Shown here one piece after another: positions 36,763 through 48,515 of a stretch of DNA of 64,000 nt (positions within the stretch are counted from its first letter, which is position 1; each line of letters starts with the position of its first letter). Both the position numbers and the translations under genes were made by a program. The stretch is taken from assembly GCA_002812745.2 (NCBI GenBank), contig NCSJ02000001.1:372001-436000 (forward strand), read 5' to 3'. Origin of the DNA: Scytalidium lignicola. Taxonomy: Eukaryota; Ascomycota; Leotiomycetes. Below the pieces are notes generated by a model. It saw only the letters and a program-made list of their open reading frames with translations. It did no database searches and was not told where the DNA came from.

Positions 36763-38077
36763 GTTTGTATTTTTGTCGTTTGTGGTAGTTTGTAAGTATC
36801 TTACCACCATAGTGGTATCTTTAACACAGAGTTATTTATCAACTATATTCTATTGAGCACCTGACTCAAAGTTGTAGCAATAAACTGACATAGAAAGCGA
36901 CCAACCTTGAGATGTGGAAGATGTCATCATGATGGATAAAACTAACCAGCTATATGAGCATTCTTTAGCTCATTGTGATGGTGCTCTCAAAAGCCCAATA
37001 GAAGACATCAGGGTATGCGTTCCGAAGTGACACTGCATATTCATGACTCAGTCTCCTCATCTGGCCCCTTGATTAAGAGTAGCAACTGGAGCATATCGTT
37101 GCCAAGAAATATTCGATGATATGTTAGTGGTTCTGAACTTTGCGATACGAGAGTGCATGTGCATCCACCTTGAGCTGAGACATGGGAGGCCTCATTTCAT
37201 GCAGCGTGCCAGCAAGACGGAGTGGTCTCTCTGGGTCAAATTTTAGAATGCACAAAGCAACCATTATGTGCACGATTCAGAGGTTGCTATCTCTGATCTT
37301 TTGGGCCATTTTTAAGTATGATGATAGGTGCAGGTGTCTGTGAACACTCTAAGCTGAACAGCCCAAGAGGAAGATAGTTTCGTAAGATGTTGTGAGATTC
37401 GACCCTGCGTCGAGGGTTAGGAGAATACTTTACACCTACTCCGTACAATAGTCACTGTTGAAGATGCAGATTGTTACCAGCATCCTTGTCTAGATTACGT
37501 CTTAATTGTAATTTCTTGTCTGCAGAATGCAGGTCAAGTGTATAGTCAATCCACCTTTACTAAGAAGGTCTTTTTAGTTACAATTGTGCACGTGAATTTA
37601 TTCTCTTGAAATTTGAACTGTTCTAATTAGTCAGTTTTGTCATTTATATTTCTTGAATCGCTAATACTTATAATTATACAATAAAAAACAACCGAATTCT
37701 CTACTTTTCAAAAAGGTGTGGCTAAATCGACAACCACCGCCGATAACGGCGTATAGCAGCCCAAAATCTATTACTTGGATTAGAAAAAGTTTTCATTGGA
37801 ATAGTATAGGTATACAAACAATTAATTATCAGCTCGGGTTCGGCTCGCACGTATATTTGTGCTGCCATCCCTACTGGGAGCTCTCGCTGTCAAGGGGTAA
37901 CTTATGCTTGTGCAAAGTAAAACAAGAGAGAACTCGGATGCCACACCCGAAGGCGGAGCTGCGGGGCAGATCGAACACCATCTCTGTACTCCGTATTCGC
38001 AACAGTATCTGCCACGAACATGAATGTATCTCAACATACGGAGATAATCACAAGATAGAATCGCGAGCCAATAAACA
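36763..38077. other. Divergent intergenic region
   Basis: This 1.3-kb stretch lies between two divergently transcribed genes and must hold both promoters. I see no conserved frame or repeat. 37560-37700 is strongly AT-rich. Confidence 0.5.
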
Positions 38078-38950
38078 ATGAATCTTGTTCGGTCTTCAAC
38101 ACGATATTGCTCATTCATCAGCAATGGAATGCTCCCAAACCGCCTGAACGCGCGGCTCTATCGCTCCTCGACCAAAGACTGGAGCGCGACACAGTATCTC
38201 AAATTCGAAAAAGAACGCACGCGTCCGTCACGCGATCTCCTTTCCCAAGTTCCTCTTGAGTCTCCAAGACGTGCCATTGATCTAGGCTGTGGCCCTGGAA
38301 ACTCGACCGCGGTGCTCGCTGAGCGGTACCCGCAAGCCAAGATCTTGGGCATCGACTCCTCACCCGACATGATCGAAAAGGCCAATGCATCGTATTCAGA
38401 CATTGAGTTTGCGCTGAATGACTTGCAAACATACACGCCTGAAGAACCAGTTGACCTTCTCTTCTCCAATGCAGTCTTCCAATGGGTCAAGTATGCCGAT
38501 CGCTTCCCAATCATTAAGCGCTTGATCCAGTCTCAGCAACCTGGAGGCGTGTTTGCATTCCAGGTTCCGGACAACCATCTGGAGCCGTCGCACGAAGCTA
38601 TGAGAGCGGTGGCACATAATGGTCCTTGGGCAGAGACATTGAGTCGTCTACAACCAAGCCTCGGACCCTTCCAGACTCCCCAGCAAATATATGACGAGCT
38701 AATACCTTTGTGCTCAAGTATCAATATATGGCACACTTATTATCAGCATCCAGTAGACGGGCATGAAGCTGTGGTAGAGTGGGTGAAAGGTACTGGATTG
38801 AGACCGTTTATTGATCCGCTCTCTGCGGAAGAACGACAGGGCTTCCTCGAGGCGTATTTGGAAGCTCTTAAAATGCGATATACGACTTCAGTGGATGGAA
38901 AGGTTCTCTTGCGATATCCGCGCCTTTTCATGGTCGCTGTACGTGGGTGA
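38078..38950 (+). CDS. Trans-aconitate 2-methyltransferase-like SAM enzyme
   Basis: A single exon of 290 aa. Residues 1-33 are rich in Arg, Ser and Asn with no acidic residue (MNLVRSSTRYCSF...), consistent with a mitochondrial presequence. The enzyme then starts with DWSATQYLKFEKERTRPSRD, the typical opening of trans-aconitate methyltransferases. It has the SAM motif DLGCGPGNST near residue 68, GIDSSPDMIEKA, and FSNAVFQWV. The C-terminal part (VVEWVKGTGLRPF, LRYPRLFMVAVR) also matches that family. Such enzymes methylate a carboxylate of trans-aconitate and related acids, possibly as detoxification. Relatives are also recruited to secondary metabolism, but this gene lies beyond the giant housekeeping gene, so I do not assign it to the cluster. 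Confidence 0.88.
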   Translation: MNLVRSSTRYCSFISNGMLPNRLNARLYRSSTKDWSATQYLKFEKERTRPSRDLLSQVPLESPRRAIDLGCGPGNSTAVLAERYPQAKILGIDSSPDMIEKANASYSDIEFALNDLQTYTPEEPVDLLFSNAVFQWVKYADRFPIIKRLIQSQQPGGVFAFQVPDNHLEPSHEAMRAVAHNGPWAETLSRLQPSLGPFQTPQQIYDELIPLCSSINIWHTYYQHPVDGHEAVVEWVKGTGLRPFIDPLSAEERQGFLEAYLEALKMRYTTSVDGKVLLRYPRLFMVAVRG

Positions 38951-39780
38951 TACTTGTACTTAAACCCAACTGAGGAATTCGGCTACATGGGCTACATGTA
39001 CAATAAGATGAGATAGACATCTGGTAGAACCTAGAGGAGGTTCATTGACGAGGTCTGTCTCATTAATTTCCCAGTTCTATTTACCACCCTGTCTAGAGAA
39101 TAAAGTTTACACAACAGTGGGTATCAAATTCTTTCGCAGATTAGCTGTTTTCAAAATAGTCTATATTGTTCTACTTTGAATCGTCGGTTCAAGTGGTTGT
39201 TGAAGAAAATAACAACACCGACCATGAGCTGGTAAAGCTCCAAAAATCTCGAGAGGGATGTATAGATCTAGCAGCTACTATACTAGTTTCATGGTTCAAG
39301 ATGAATATGAGTCACATTTCTGTATCCCCTCAGGCCCCAGGGGCCACTTTGAGGCCACTTTTAGCGCCATGTCTAAGGCCACAATTCAAGAGGTACAGAA
39401 CATCAAAGAAAGATGATCACTTATTTAAACGTAATAACTTGTTATGTTGATTTAATTAAGGAAAATGATAATTTACTTGATATTGTATTATAATAATTAA
39501 TAGATTTCTTTTATCTTATTTGGGAGTAGATTTGTGGTTTCTGATAAATCATTATACTTGTATAGATATTTATGCCTGATTTTCTTTACGCAACCTGGGG
39601 CCCGAGGGGATAGATTTTAATTTTATTGCCTGCTAATGTACTAGATGATTGTATCAACAATCATACAGTACAAATAATTGTCCATTTCAAAAGGACACCA
39701 AACTCAATGCAGGCCATACAGTTCTCTGTGCTTCCAACACAGAAGAAGCATCCTCCATCGGCATTTAGTCTCCCCTTCAT
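38951..39780. other. AT-rich gene-free stretch
   Basis: A 94-codon frame at 39166-39447 looks fortuitous. Its middle contains a short GC-rich patch with several GGCCAC words (39330-39380). AT-rich DNA of transposon-graveyard type begins here. Confidence 0.4.
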
Positions 39781-40450
39781 GCTGCAGTATACCGAGACAC
39801 TAAGAAATTGAGACAAGCAACGAAAACACGTAGAAGACAGTAGTGGTGAGATGCGTATGCCGAGCATTATAGCGCTGGACTAAAAAAAGAGACAGACAAC
39901 GAAATATGAAGTTTCCATCCTGAACATGTGCATACAATTTGAATTTATGTTTCCTGTCTCGTATCAAGAATCTAGCGCTATAACGCTCGGCATTGCCGAG
40001 GTGTATAGCGCTGAATGAGAAATCAAGAAGAGCAACGAAATTTATAGAGACCATCTTGGACATTTGCATGCTGAGCATTATAGACCTAGTTTTCAGTAAT
40101 CAAACCCCAGACAAAAGAGACATCCTAACTCCTGGTATACCTTTATGATGCCGAGTGTTATAGCGCTGAGTTTTTGATTCTAGACAGGCAACGATATTCT
40201 TCACATTAGATGCCGAGCATTATAGCACTGAAATAAAAAATTGAGAAGGACAACGAATTTTCTGTTATCACCCACTGTTATTACTTGTTTTAATGTAGTC
40301 TAGTACGCCGAGATATATAGCGCTAGATTAAGGGATTAAGACAAGGAACAAATCTATAAATGCTGTGAATCATCATGAACAAGAACACGGATATAGCATG
40401 CCGAGATATATAGCGCTGGTTTTGGAAATGTAGATGAGCAACGGATTTGG
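39780..40450 (+). repeat. Degenerate bipartite repeat array, about eight copies
   Basis: The box ATGCCGAGNNTTATAGCGCTG recurs near 39789 (weak), 39857, 39993, 40068, 40148, 40210, 40315 and 40398. In most copies a second box close to GACAAGCAACGAA follows about 20 bp later (39811, 39888, 40027, 40177, 40245, 40336, 40426). The two boxes form a unit of about 45-55 bp separated by variable sequence, with start-to-start distances of 62-136 bp. An inverted copy of the first box at 39974-39992 abuts a direct copy at 39994-40013, making a hairpin with 19-bp arms and about three mismatches. It is not a CRISPR array (eukaryote, degenerate repeats, uneven spacing). It could be a decayed minisatellite or stacked miniature elements. 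Confidence 0.7.
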
Positions 40451-40711
40451 GACATGTAGAAACAAAGGCAGTCATTAACTTTCCCTTAATCAAGCCTTTC
40501 AAAAGTTTCCTTCAAAAAATTCATGTGTTAGTCATGAAACCAACATCAAATTCCAGCATCTCTTCAATCACAGGAGAAATATTTGAGATGCAGCTCACTC
40601 CTCCTCAGATGAGTCTTTCTTCAGAGAAATCGCTTCATTATAACTATACATTTACCTAAATCATTAATCTACCTACATTACTTAATTGTTTGCCTTTATG
40701 TTACAGGTAAT

Positions 40712-41054
40712 CAAAGCTTTGGGTGATTCCCTTCTCAAAGATGATCCTTCAAGAAATTCTTCGTTAAGCAGACTCGTGGTAAAATGCATCGCACCTCACA
40801 AAACAGATGTAATGGACGCAAAATTTGACCTCCGTTTCGATGCTTGAGAAGTTGTGGACAGCAAAAGACAGTATACTTACAGGTCAACTCCCAAGCATAA
40901 GAATGAGGCTCTGAAAATTTTGTCAAAAAAAAGGGGGGTATACATGCAAACTTGGCAACAGTTGTCATCAATGAAAACACCACAGAAGACAAACAAGAAA
41001 AGTGTCGAGAAGATGTTTGAGGATATGGATCCACAAATTAAAGAAAGGCTTTGA
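40712..41054 (+). pseudogene. Eroded exon, one in-frame TGA
   Basis: After a plausible acceptor (TATGTTACAG at 40711) one frame runs for over 110 codons to a TGA at 41052, broken only by a TGA at about 40847. That stop could be a C-to-T change of a CGA Arg codon. The predicted peptide is basic and hydrophilic (for example STPKHKNEALKILSKKRGVY and KKSVEKMFEDMDPQIKERL). I do not recognise the family. A 70-codon frame at 40447-40656 may be its preceding exon, but no donor site joins them well. Confidence 0.35.
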
Positions 41055-41185
41055 TAAAGGGTTGAGTTTGTTGTATAACTCTAAGTCCTCGCTGAAACTT
41101 TATGGCAAGAACAGCTAGAATTATCAGTACCAGAAGATTCAACTCGAGCGTGGGCGATAGCTTATTCCATCTGTCTAGACTTATA

Positions 41186-41827
41186 TCACTGAGAATAACT
41201 GAAAGTTAAAATATGTAACTGATCACACATCAACATATCATTCACAAGAAAATTAACTATACAGAGGACATCGACCACCACCATGATGCCACTTTTGTTA
41301 ACTAATATCTTCTCCGTGTTCGCAAGCCAGGCAGTTTCATCCGCAGATGTACTAGATAATTGCAGTCGTCTATCACGTGTCATAGCTTCAATCTCTTGTA
41401 GCCATATTGCTCTCAAGCCATTCTGGGCATTAGCTTCTGATTCAAGGTCGGACGCTGGCGAATTTATAAGTTGTTCAAGACGTTGCTTGTCTTTGAAATT
41501 AGATGTTACTAAGTGAATAGTAGCATATTGTCCATATGATGTTGTCAAGTCAAATGGGTTATGAGGGTTTATAGTGGCTTGTAAAATATTTATAGGTCCC
41601 ATTGACTGTTGTTCAATCGTTTCGACTTTTGCAATTTCTTCTACAATTTCTCTTATGACCTCTCCTCTGACCTCTCTCGTGACTTCTCCTGCGGCTTCTG
41701 TAGCTTCCGTGGCTTCTGCAGCTTCTTCTCCGACTTTTCCTGTGACATTATTATGAATGGCTTGGGTAGATGATTGCGTTAAGTGGTGAGGACTCTTGAG
41801 AGCGAGTGCTTGGCACGGACAAGCCAA
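41186..41827 (-). CDS. Hypothetical 213-codon frame with Glu/Ala/Thr-rich repeat
   Basis: This minus-strand frame has no ATG at its start (TTG), so it would be an internal or broken exon. It contains a degenerate acidic repeat (EATEATEAAGEV, then EVIREIVEEI) and a more complex region (YGQYATIHLVTSNFKDKQRL, IWLQEIEAM). It lies 21 bp past the stop of the exon pair at 41848-42413 on the same strand and may be a 3' exon of the same decaying gene. I do not recognise it. Confidence 0.35.
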   Translation of the reverse strand: MACPCQALALKSPHHLTQSSTQAIHNNVTGKVGEEAAEATEATEAAGEVTREVRGEVIREIVEEIAKVETIEQQSMGPINILQATINPHNPFDLTTSYGQYATIHLVTSNFKDKQRLEQLINSPASDLESEANAQNGLRAIWLQEIEAMTRDRRLQLSSTSADETAWLANTEKILVNKSGIMVVVDVLCIVNFLVNDMLMCDQLHILTFSYSQ

Positions 41828-41847
41828 TCAGCTAGGCATAATAAAAC

Positions 41848-42413
41848 TCATGGAGGTTCCGGAAGCTTAACAAAGCCATGAGCAACAGTAGTTATTGCAT
41901 CACGTCCATCATTGCTTTGGATCTTAAGTCCTAGACTGCCGCGTGTTTCGAAAGCGCTTGGCTCGCTGGCAAGAGCTGGATGAAAGGTCCTTATAAAAGC
42001 TTCGTTTTCAACCGTTACTAAAGGCTCAACAGAAGCTTTAGCTGCTGAGATATCAACTGAACCAATCGCAGATATTATTCCTATTATATTATCAGTATTA
42101 AAAAGTCAAAACAGAAAGTGAATACACATTACTCACTCTCAAAAGCCGAATCCTTAAACCACCCCAGAATTCTGGGATAGTGAATTCCCGATTCTGTTCA
42201 AGATCTTGGGCAGCCTCAGGAATGTGCGGATATAGTATTGGGTCTGTTCCATAATCTAATTTCCGGCGTTTGGAAACCATGCCCTTCTCAAGCTGAAGAA
42301 TAATAGGATTCTGTGTAATTATAACTTGAAACAGAGTTATAATCTGACCAAATGTTCCTTCGCAGTGTTGTAGGCGCAAGTGAAGCTCCCGAGGGTGATG
42401 AAATAGATTAAGT
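41848..42413 (-). pseudogene. Two hypothetical exons of an unrecognised fungal protein
   Basis: Exon A (42413-42133) encodes HPRELHLRLQHCEGTFGQI and further on DYGTDPILYPHIPEAAQDLE and EFWGGLRIRLLR. Using donor GTAATG, it joins in phase to exon B (42080-41848), which encodes ASVEPLVTVENEAFIRTFHP and DGRDAITTVAHGFVKLPEPP before a TGA. Composition and phase look genuinely coding. The 5' end is missing (an acceptor TTTTCACAG precedes exon A), and the stop may be premature. It resembles lineage-specific hypothetical proteins of filamentous ascomycetes, but I cannot name a family. Confidence 0.4.
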
Positions 42414-44860
42414 CTGTGAAAAGGTTGTAGAAGAAATAGATGTAAGTTCTAAGATGGGTAAGCAAGGAATAGTTACACGTAGATATAAACCTAGAAAATA
42501 CCTCAGTAAAGGATTTGGAAAAGTCTTCTCTGAAGTGTTCGAAGATTATACTGTGGGCATGCTATCGGGTTGTAGCGCGCTGTGCAGCCATAGAGCATAG
42601 CTGAGCGTAACCAACCAATCAAATTGTAGGGTGAGGTAGAATAGGAGGGATGGAGGCTTGTATGTTGCAGCTACTACGGCTACTACTATATATATATGGG
42701 ACCACATGATATGGGACAAGAATTCACTACCACAATACTTGGTTGAATTTGGAAGGACTTTCTCTGACGCCTATAAGGCAGGCGAGATTCGAATTCAAAT
42801 TGAAGCTTCCGTTCTGGGAATCAGTAACTACTGTACCTTTAAAGATCTCCAATAAAATAACATTGCTGCAAAGAAACTACAAAGTCTCAGAGAAGCACTT
42901 AAAAGCGGAGGAACTGATGTCTTACTAAAGTCAATTTAAACCGGTCCTGTGCTCGCAGAAGCTTACCTTTTGCTAGAGAAGCTTGTGTGATACTTGGTTT
43001 GTACCTGGTTTGTAAACGCTAAAGGTTGTAGAACAATTCAAGTCATCTCTACAATTTGCACCTTATTACAACTGACTAGACCAGCCTGTAATTTAATCGC
43101 GTTGAAAATCAAATAATAAGCAAGGACTGTAACTTAAACACGTACAGTGTGAAATTATGCATACCGAAAGTGACGATAATAAGAAATATTCAGTGTACTA
43201 CGTTAATTTAGAAGACTTTACAACTAACTTAGATCACATTTTGCTTATACAAACTCACGGACGTTAATTTGCGGGATCGAGATGGGATAATTTTGGGGAA
43301 ACAGATCTTTGAAGATGATGTGGAATCACGCCTCTGGTAAGTAATTCTGAGGGCAACCAAAGACAGCGTAAAGTCTAGAAAATCGAACTTAAAATAAGAA
43401 GTTAAAGCAGCTTTAGCTTAGACGTTAGTTAATAAGGCAGATGGCTTAGATGCCATTAGAAATTGAAATGAGAGAAGAGTCTACTGCATCACCATTAGGG
43501 AAAAGAGTTTTCAAAGGCTCATACGGTTAATAAATTCTTAACTGGCCTGTTAAATATAAATAACGGTCTTAACTAAAATCCACTTGGCACCTACTTAAAT
43601 CTACCTGAAATCGCCAGTATCAGCTATTTTCTCGGGCAACAACACTCACATTCAACATAATTTCTACCCTTATACATATCGTGCATATACACGAAAGTAT
43701 ACGATACATTATAACTTATAAAAACCTTTAATTGTTGTTAATAATGTTTAACATTGCACGACAGGATTAGCCAGCTGCGCCAGTCAATTGAGCCTGTGTG
43801 TCAGCATGCATGCATGGTTCGGGTCGACCCTCAATCTTTCCCTAGCCCCTCCCCCCTCTCTCTGGCGTACCACTGATAGTTGGTGGCTGGAACGAACCAA
43901 CGAAAAAGCACTTCGCAATCACACTCAGCAGACTACTGGGTAATAAATAACCCCTCCTCCAACCTCGAGGCCTCGAACCAAGCGGGTACGAGCGATGCAG
44001 TGGTACGGTGGATTATTGCTGCATGCAGATCAACGCTGCTTGCTGTATGAGAACGTCCATCCGTCTGCATCTGCAAGCACAATCTTTTTCTGTCACTGTT
44101 GCAGCGACAGCGCCATGCGCGGCCAATAGTGCTACAATAGAAAGCACGGCCTCGTTGNTTTTTTCTGTGACAGGAAAAAAAAGTGCTCGCACCCAAAAAG
44201 TCAAACCCAGCAGTAAGAGCTAGCCTTGTCGGCAGCACCCAGCCAATTCTGCTTACGTCGTGGAAACGGGCTGCATTGGCTGCAATGAGTGGGCGTCGAA
44301 TGAACAAGAGCCATCTCAGCGGCAACCAGCAGCCTTGGCCGAAGGAGGTCGTTGCGATGCCGGTCATGGCTGCTAGGTTGCGGCACCGTTCCATCACACG
44401 CTAGAGCGAGACCATGCCATTACCACTCCACCTAGTTTCTGTGTCTGTGTCGTGCCCCGGCATCGGGACTACTGGTCCTTAGACATGTGCAGCAGAAGGA
44501 GGGGCAGCGCAATTGATTACGATTAACTTATCATTGACCTCAAATGGATAAATGTTCCCAACGAGTCCCATTGAGTCCCATTCTCAGCCACGTGATGTGA
44601 AATCCTAATGCTAATGTACAACCGGGAAATTTTTTGCTTGGAGAAATGTTTTTCCCCGCTGCTTTCCTTGGTTCCGAATCCAGCCGAGCCAATCATTATT
44701 ATTCAAACAGATCGATGCCGCCGCATGGAAATTTCTCGTAATAGCGCTCTTTCCTCGTCTGCCCCTCAGTTGCGCTACTGCCCCTCAGTAAATAGTCCTC
44801 CTTTCGGCCCGTGACTGACTGTCAGATATTTCTCGCCAGCCCCAGACAAACAACCCAGGT
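42414..44860. other. 2.4-kb stretch without a convincing gene
   Basis: A plus-strand frame across 42372-42600 reads like coding sequence (VSSKMGKQGIVTRRYKPRKY) but overlaps the opposite exon and has a stop at about 42408. 42900-43760 is AT-rich. From 43800 the composition shifts to GC-richer sequence with no intron-like or conserved frame. An N lies at 44158. Confidence 0.4.
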
Positions 44861-44869
44861 TTCACGTTT

Positions 44870-45181
44870 CTCACCGACTCTTGTTCTTCTCCTCTCCCTC
44901 TATCCTTCTTTATCCTCTTTCCGTCCTCTTTCTGACGGTATATCTCCTGCTTCCTCTTGCACGTCTCTCTCCCCCCTCATACAGCCTCAATTCTGCCTGC
45001 TGTATAAACGAGAGGTTGTACCTCCGTTGTCTTGCCTCCTTCAAGTTTCTCTCTCTTCCCCGGCCCCTCTCCCTTTCTTCTCTCTTGTTTTGCGCATCCC
45101 ACTCTTATTGATCCATCTCTTTGCTTCTTATCTTTCTTTGTATCGAGAAGAGGCAATCAATCTACTCAAGACTCAGGAGAG
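44870..45181 (+). promoter_or_regulatory. Pyrimidine-rich leader of the MFS gene
   Basis: Three hundred bases directly upstream of the start codon are strongly C/T-biased on the coding strand (long TCTCCC and CTTTCTTC runs). CT-rich blocks before the start are common in well-expressed fungal genes. Long open frames here are by-products of the skewed composition. Confidence 0.5.
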
Positions 45182-47006
45182 ATGCTCTTCAACCGAGCAT
45201 CCCATACGCCTCGAGACCCTGAGAAGTTTCCTACCGTACAACTCTTTCTCCTTGGTAAGCCTATCAGCATCATCGTCATCGTCGTCATCGTCGTCATCTT
45301 CTATTGTTTTCCTTCGCTATATTGCCACTACACATCATGTCTCGAATTTCATTTTGCTAACGTTTCGGACAACTAGCCGTCGTTCGCCTCGCCGAACCCA
45401 TCGCTCTCACCTCGATCTTCCCCTATGCTTGGCCCCTCGTCAAGAAGTTCCATGTTGGCGGCGAAGATGATGCCTCTTTCTATGCCGGCCTGCTTATCTC
45501 GGCCTTCGCCCTCGCCGAGTCCTTGACCGGTATGTACTGGGGCTCGTGGTCAGATGTTGTAGGCAGGAAACCTATATTGCTGTTGGGCTGTCTGGGTACA
45601 GTCGTAAGTATGTTGGTGGTAGGATTTGCTTCGAACTTTTGGATGGCGTTGGCCGGAAGAGCGCTAGGTGGTTTTTTAAATGGGAATATTGGCGTTATTC
45701 AGACCATGGTTGGAGAGTTGGTCACGAAGCCTGAGCATGAGCGTAAGTAACCCTCTTCGAAGTCTTGAAATGAATTTCTTAAAAATTGCATCATTTTCCT
45801 CCTAGTTTCTGAATATTGGATGGAACCACCCTTTTGCTAACAATATCCTTAGCTCGAGCCTATTCCGTTATGCCATTCGTATGGTCTATAGGAACAATTA
45901 TTGGCCCCGCAATTGGCGGCACATTTGCTGATCCTCACTCCACCTTCCCTGACACGTTCTCCGAGGATGGCCTTTTCGGCCGTTTCCCCTACCTCCTCCC
46001 AAACCTTATCTGTGCGGGCCTGCTCATGATTAGTGTTCTCTTGGGGTATTTCCTCCTTGATGAAACCCACCCAGATATGCAGCCCCGCATCTCCCTACCA
46101 GACTCAACCTACGTCTCTGACGAGACCCCCTTAATTGCCACGGCAGATGCTATAAAGAAGCCGGCGGTAGATCTACGCGCCGATACATATGGCACATTCG
46201 AAGGAAGTGATGATAGTGCTTGGCGTAGCCACAGCCACAAGAAGCCAAAGGGAGGTAGTAATCCCCCGCCCCGAATATGGACCAAGAGAGTGGTAGCTCT
46301 GATTATCGCCATGGGCATCTTCACGTACCACTCCATGACTTACGATCACCTCCTCCCAATCTTCCTCGAAGACGATCGCATGCCATTGCTCCCCTCCTTG
46401 TCTTCTCCCACTCCTTCATCCCTATCTTCTCTATCCTTTCCAAACCCCTTGCTTTCCCCAGGCGGCCTCGGCCTCTCTATCCATACCGTCGGGTTAATAA
46501 TGTCCGTGAACGGGGTAATAGCTCTCCTAGTTCAAGCCCTCGTCTTCCCCTTCGCCGCCACTCGCCTGGGTGTCTACCGCCTCTTCATCCTCGTCTCCGT
46601 CCTCCATCCACTCGCCTACATCGGTATGCCCTTCCTCCTTTACCTTCCTCCCAATCTCCTGTACCCAGGCATCTACGTGTGCCTGACAGTACGCAACTTG
46701 CTCGGCATTCTCGCCTACCCAGTACTGCTCATCCTCATCAAGGAAGCCACTCCCAGCCCTAGTGTCCTGGGTCGCATCAATGGGCTGGCGGCTAGTGCGG
46801 GAGCTGCGTGTAGGACTGTTGCGCCGCCGGTGGCGGGATATCTTTACACCATGGGTCGGGCCATGAGTTGTACCGCGCTGGCGTGGTGGGGAAGCGCGCT
46901 CGTTGCTGGTATTGGTGCAGCGCAATGTTTCCAGGTGCAGCGGCAGAGGAATGATGCTGCTCTTCAGGAGACGGTGGAGGCTGGGACTGAGAGTGAGGCC
47001 ATTTGA
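45182..47006 (+). CDS. MFS transporter (DHA1-type, YCR023C/ZIFL-like)
   Basis: Three exons (45182-45254, 45377-45742, 45853-47006) give 530 aa in phase. The start MLFNRASHTPRDPEKFPTVQ leads directly into the first helix after the intron (RLAEPIALTSIFPYAWPL). The MFS signature GSWSDVVGRKPILLLG lies between helices 2 and 3, and EPRAYSVMPFVWSIGTIIGP marks helix 5. A hydrophilic loop in the middle (residues about 210-290) separates the two six-helix halves. This group of fungal transporters is poorly characterised; substrates may be small solutes, metal chelates or drugs. It is 20 kb from the PKS, so a role in export of its product is possible but unsupported. Intron 1 contains an ATCGTC microsatellite. 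Confidence 0.9.
45268..45301 (+). repeat. (CATCGT)n-like trinucleotide microsatellite in intron
   Basis: Six to nine ATC/GTC triplets in a row lie within the first intron of the MFS gene. It is a simple repeat, probably variable in length between isolates. Confidence 0.7.
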
Positions 47007-48515
47007 GAACTAAGAGCGAAGTAGGATATTGCACACAAAATATTGCTCAAAAACAGCCTGAATGGAAAAGTTAGTCGGTTTTAAGGAGTTACGGTTTCCA
47101 AGCGGATGAGAAGCTTTATTTCCTAAAAGAGAGAAGAGAAAAATGAAAACAGATGATTACAAATTCAGATATGTAGAAGAGTGGGGAGTTTTGAGAATGG
47201 CGTTATTGACTTGGTGTTGTGCATCATTTGGTAATACCCAATGATTTTTTTCTTCTTTCTTCTCTACTTTCTAGGTGTTTTTGAGAGGAGATGCGTTTCT
47301 TAAAGTTTATATATGAAAAAGAGAAATAAAATACTTGGAGACTGTTAAGGCTATACAACATATTGCGTACAAACATGTAATCGCCGATTATTCACCTATA
47401 TCCAAAAAAATCTTATATGTTGAAAAACCTCTAAATTTGAAGGTTAACACCAAGTTTGACAATTAGTTAATAAATTGTATGCACATTACGTAGAAAAAAA
47501 AAATTTAAAGCAACTGACATTGCTTTCACTGACTACAAGTGAATGTGAGGGGGAAAAGGAGGCCGAATTAACTAAACCGATGGGATTACGTGCACTTTGT
47601 CAAACATTCTATCACCAACACCACCTTTTCAAACACTGAGAATTAAACTATATCGTAAACTATATAGAAAAATAGTCAAAGAATGATGAAAAACATATTT
47701 CATATTATATTACATGAGTTACACATTGTATAGCTAATTTGTAAATGTTACAATAACTAAAATTCGAAAAGAATTCAAGATCCACGATTTCGAGCTTTTG
47801 TCACGACAATCTACTGTAACATGTCTACTTTGCACCAGCGGTTCTAACTATCTAGCTCTGTGTGTTCCTGGCAACATATTCTTGTTTATTTAGCAAACAC
47901 ATGAAAGAAGCTTGATTCCAGTCTAGATTTCGGTCTGTAGAGAAATGCTCTGACTCAGAGGCATGCTAATTATTTGGTGAATAACAAAAACAGTGAATGA
48001 ATTTACCGGAAGTCTCTGTGAATAAGCACTAAAAGGAGCGAAGAGAATTTCGATTCTGTCCAGATATTGATATTCACTTCCAATACATCCGCCTATTTAA
48101 GGGCCGCCCCATCACCGTTTCTCCATCTTGATTTCATGAATTCTACACCACCTTTAGTACAACGGGAGCTGATACTTTTTGCAAGAACTATCCTTCCTCT
48201 CAGATGATAACAAGGTATAGCTCTTTCCAAGTCATTAACCATGGACCCGCACCCTACTGCAGCTACTCGGCTCAGTGGGTGAGGGTAGAAACACTATCCG
48301 CAGTCAGTGGTGGTTTCCAGAATAGTAATCCCTAATACGTCACTGGTCGGATTGAATAACTGACTGAACTGACTTCGCTCACCGCAATTCTATTCTACCT
48401 GGGACATAGCGGTCCAGGGCAATAAGGCTCAACGAACTTTTGCAGCGGAGAGATAGCAAAGACTCTTTTCTGTGGCACTGCTTGTCGTTCCTTCCGGATT
48501 CAAGGATGGACAATT
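47007..48515. other. AT-rich gene-free stretch
   Basis: Downstream of the MFS gene the sequence is AT-rich (47250-47990). I see no coding exon, tRNA or structured repeat. Confidence 0.5.

Noticed and set aside
38078..38950. Methyltransferase as a member of the PKS cluster
   Set aside because: A 9.5-kb housekeeping-type gene lies between, and the family is common in primary metabolism.
39780..40450. CRISPR-like appearance of the repeat array
   Set aside because: The host is eukaryotic, repeats are degenerate, spacing varies from 62 to 136 bp, and one copy is inverted.
43933..44397. 154-codon minus frame and overlapping plus frames
   Set aside because: Contains an N, low-complexity composition, open in several frames at once, no domain or splice partner.
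44811..45470. 219-codon frame overlapping the start of the MFS gene
   Set aside because: Ser/Leu/Pro-rich by-product of the CT-rich leader; the spliced MFS frame explains the region.
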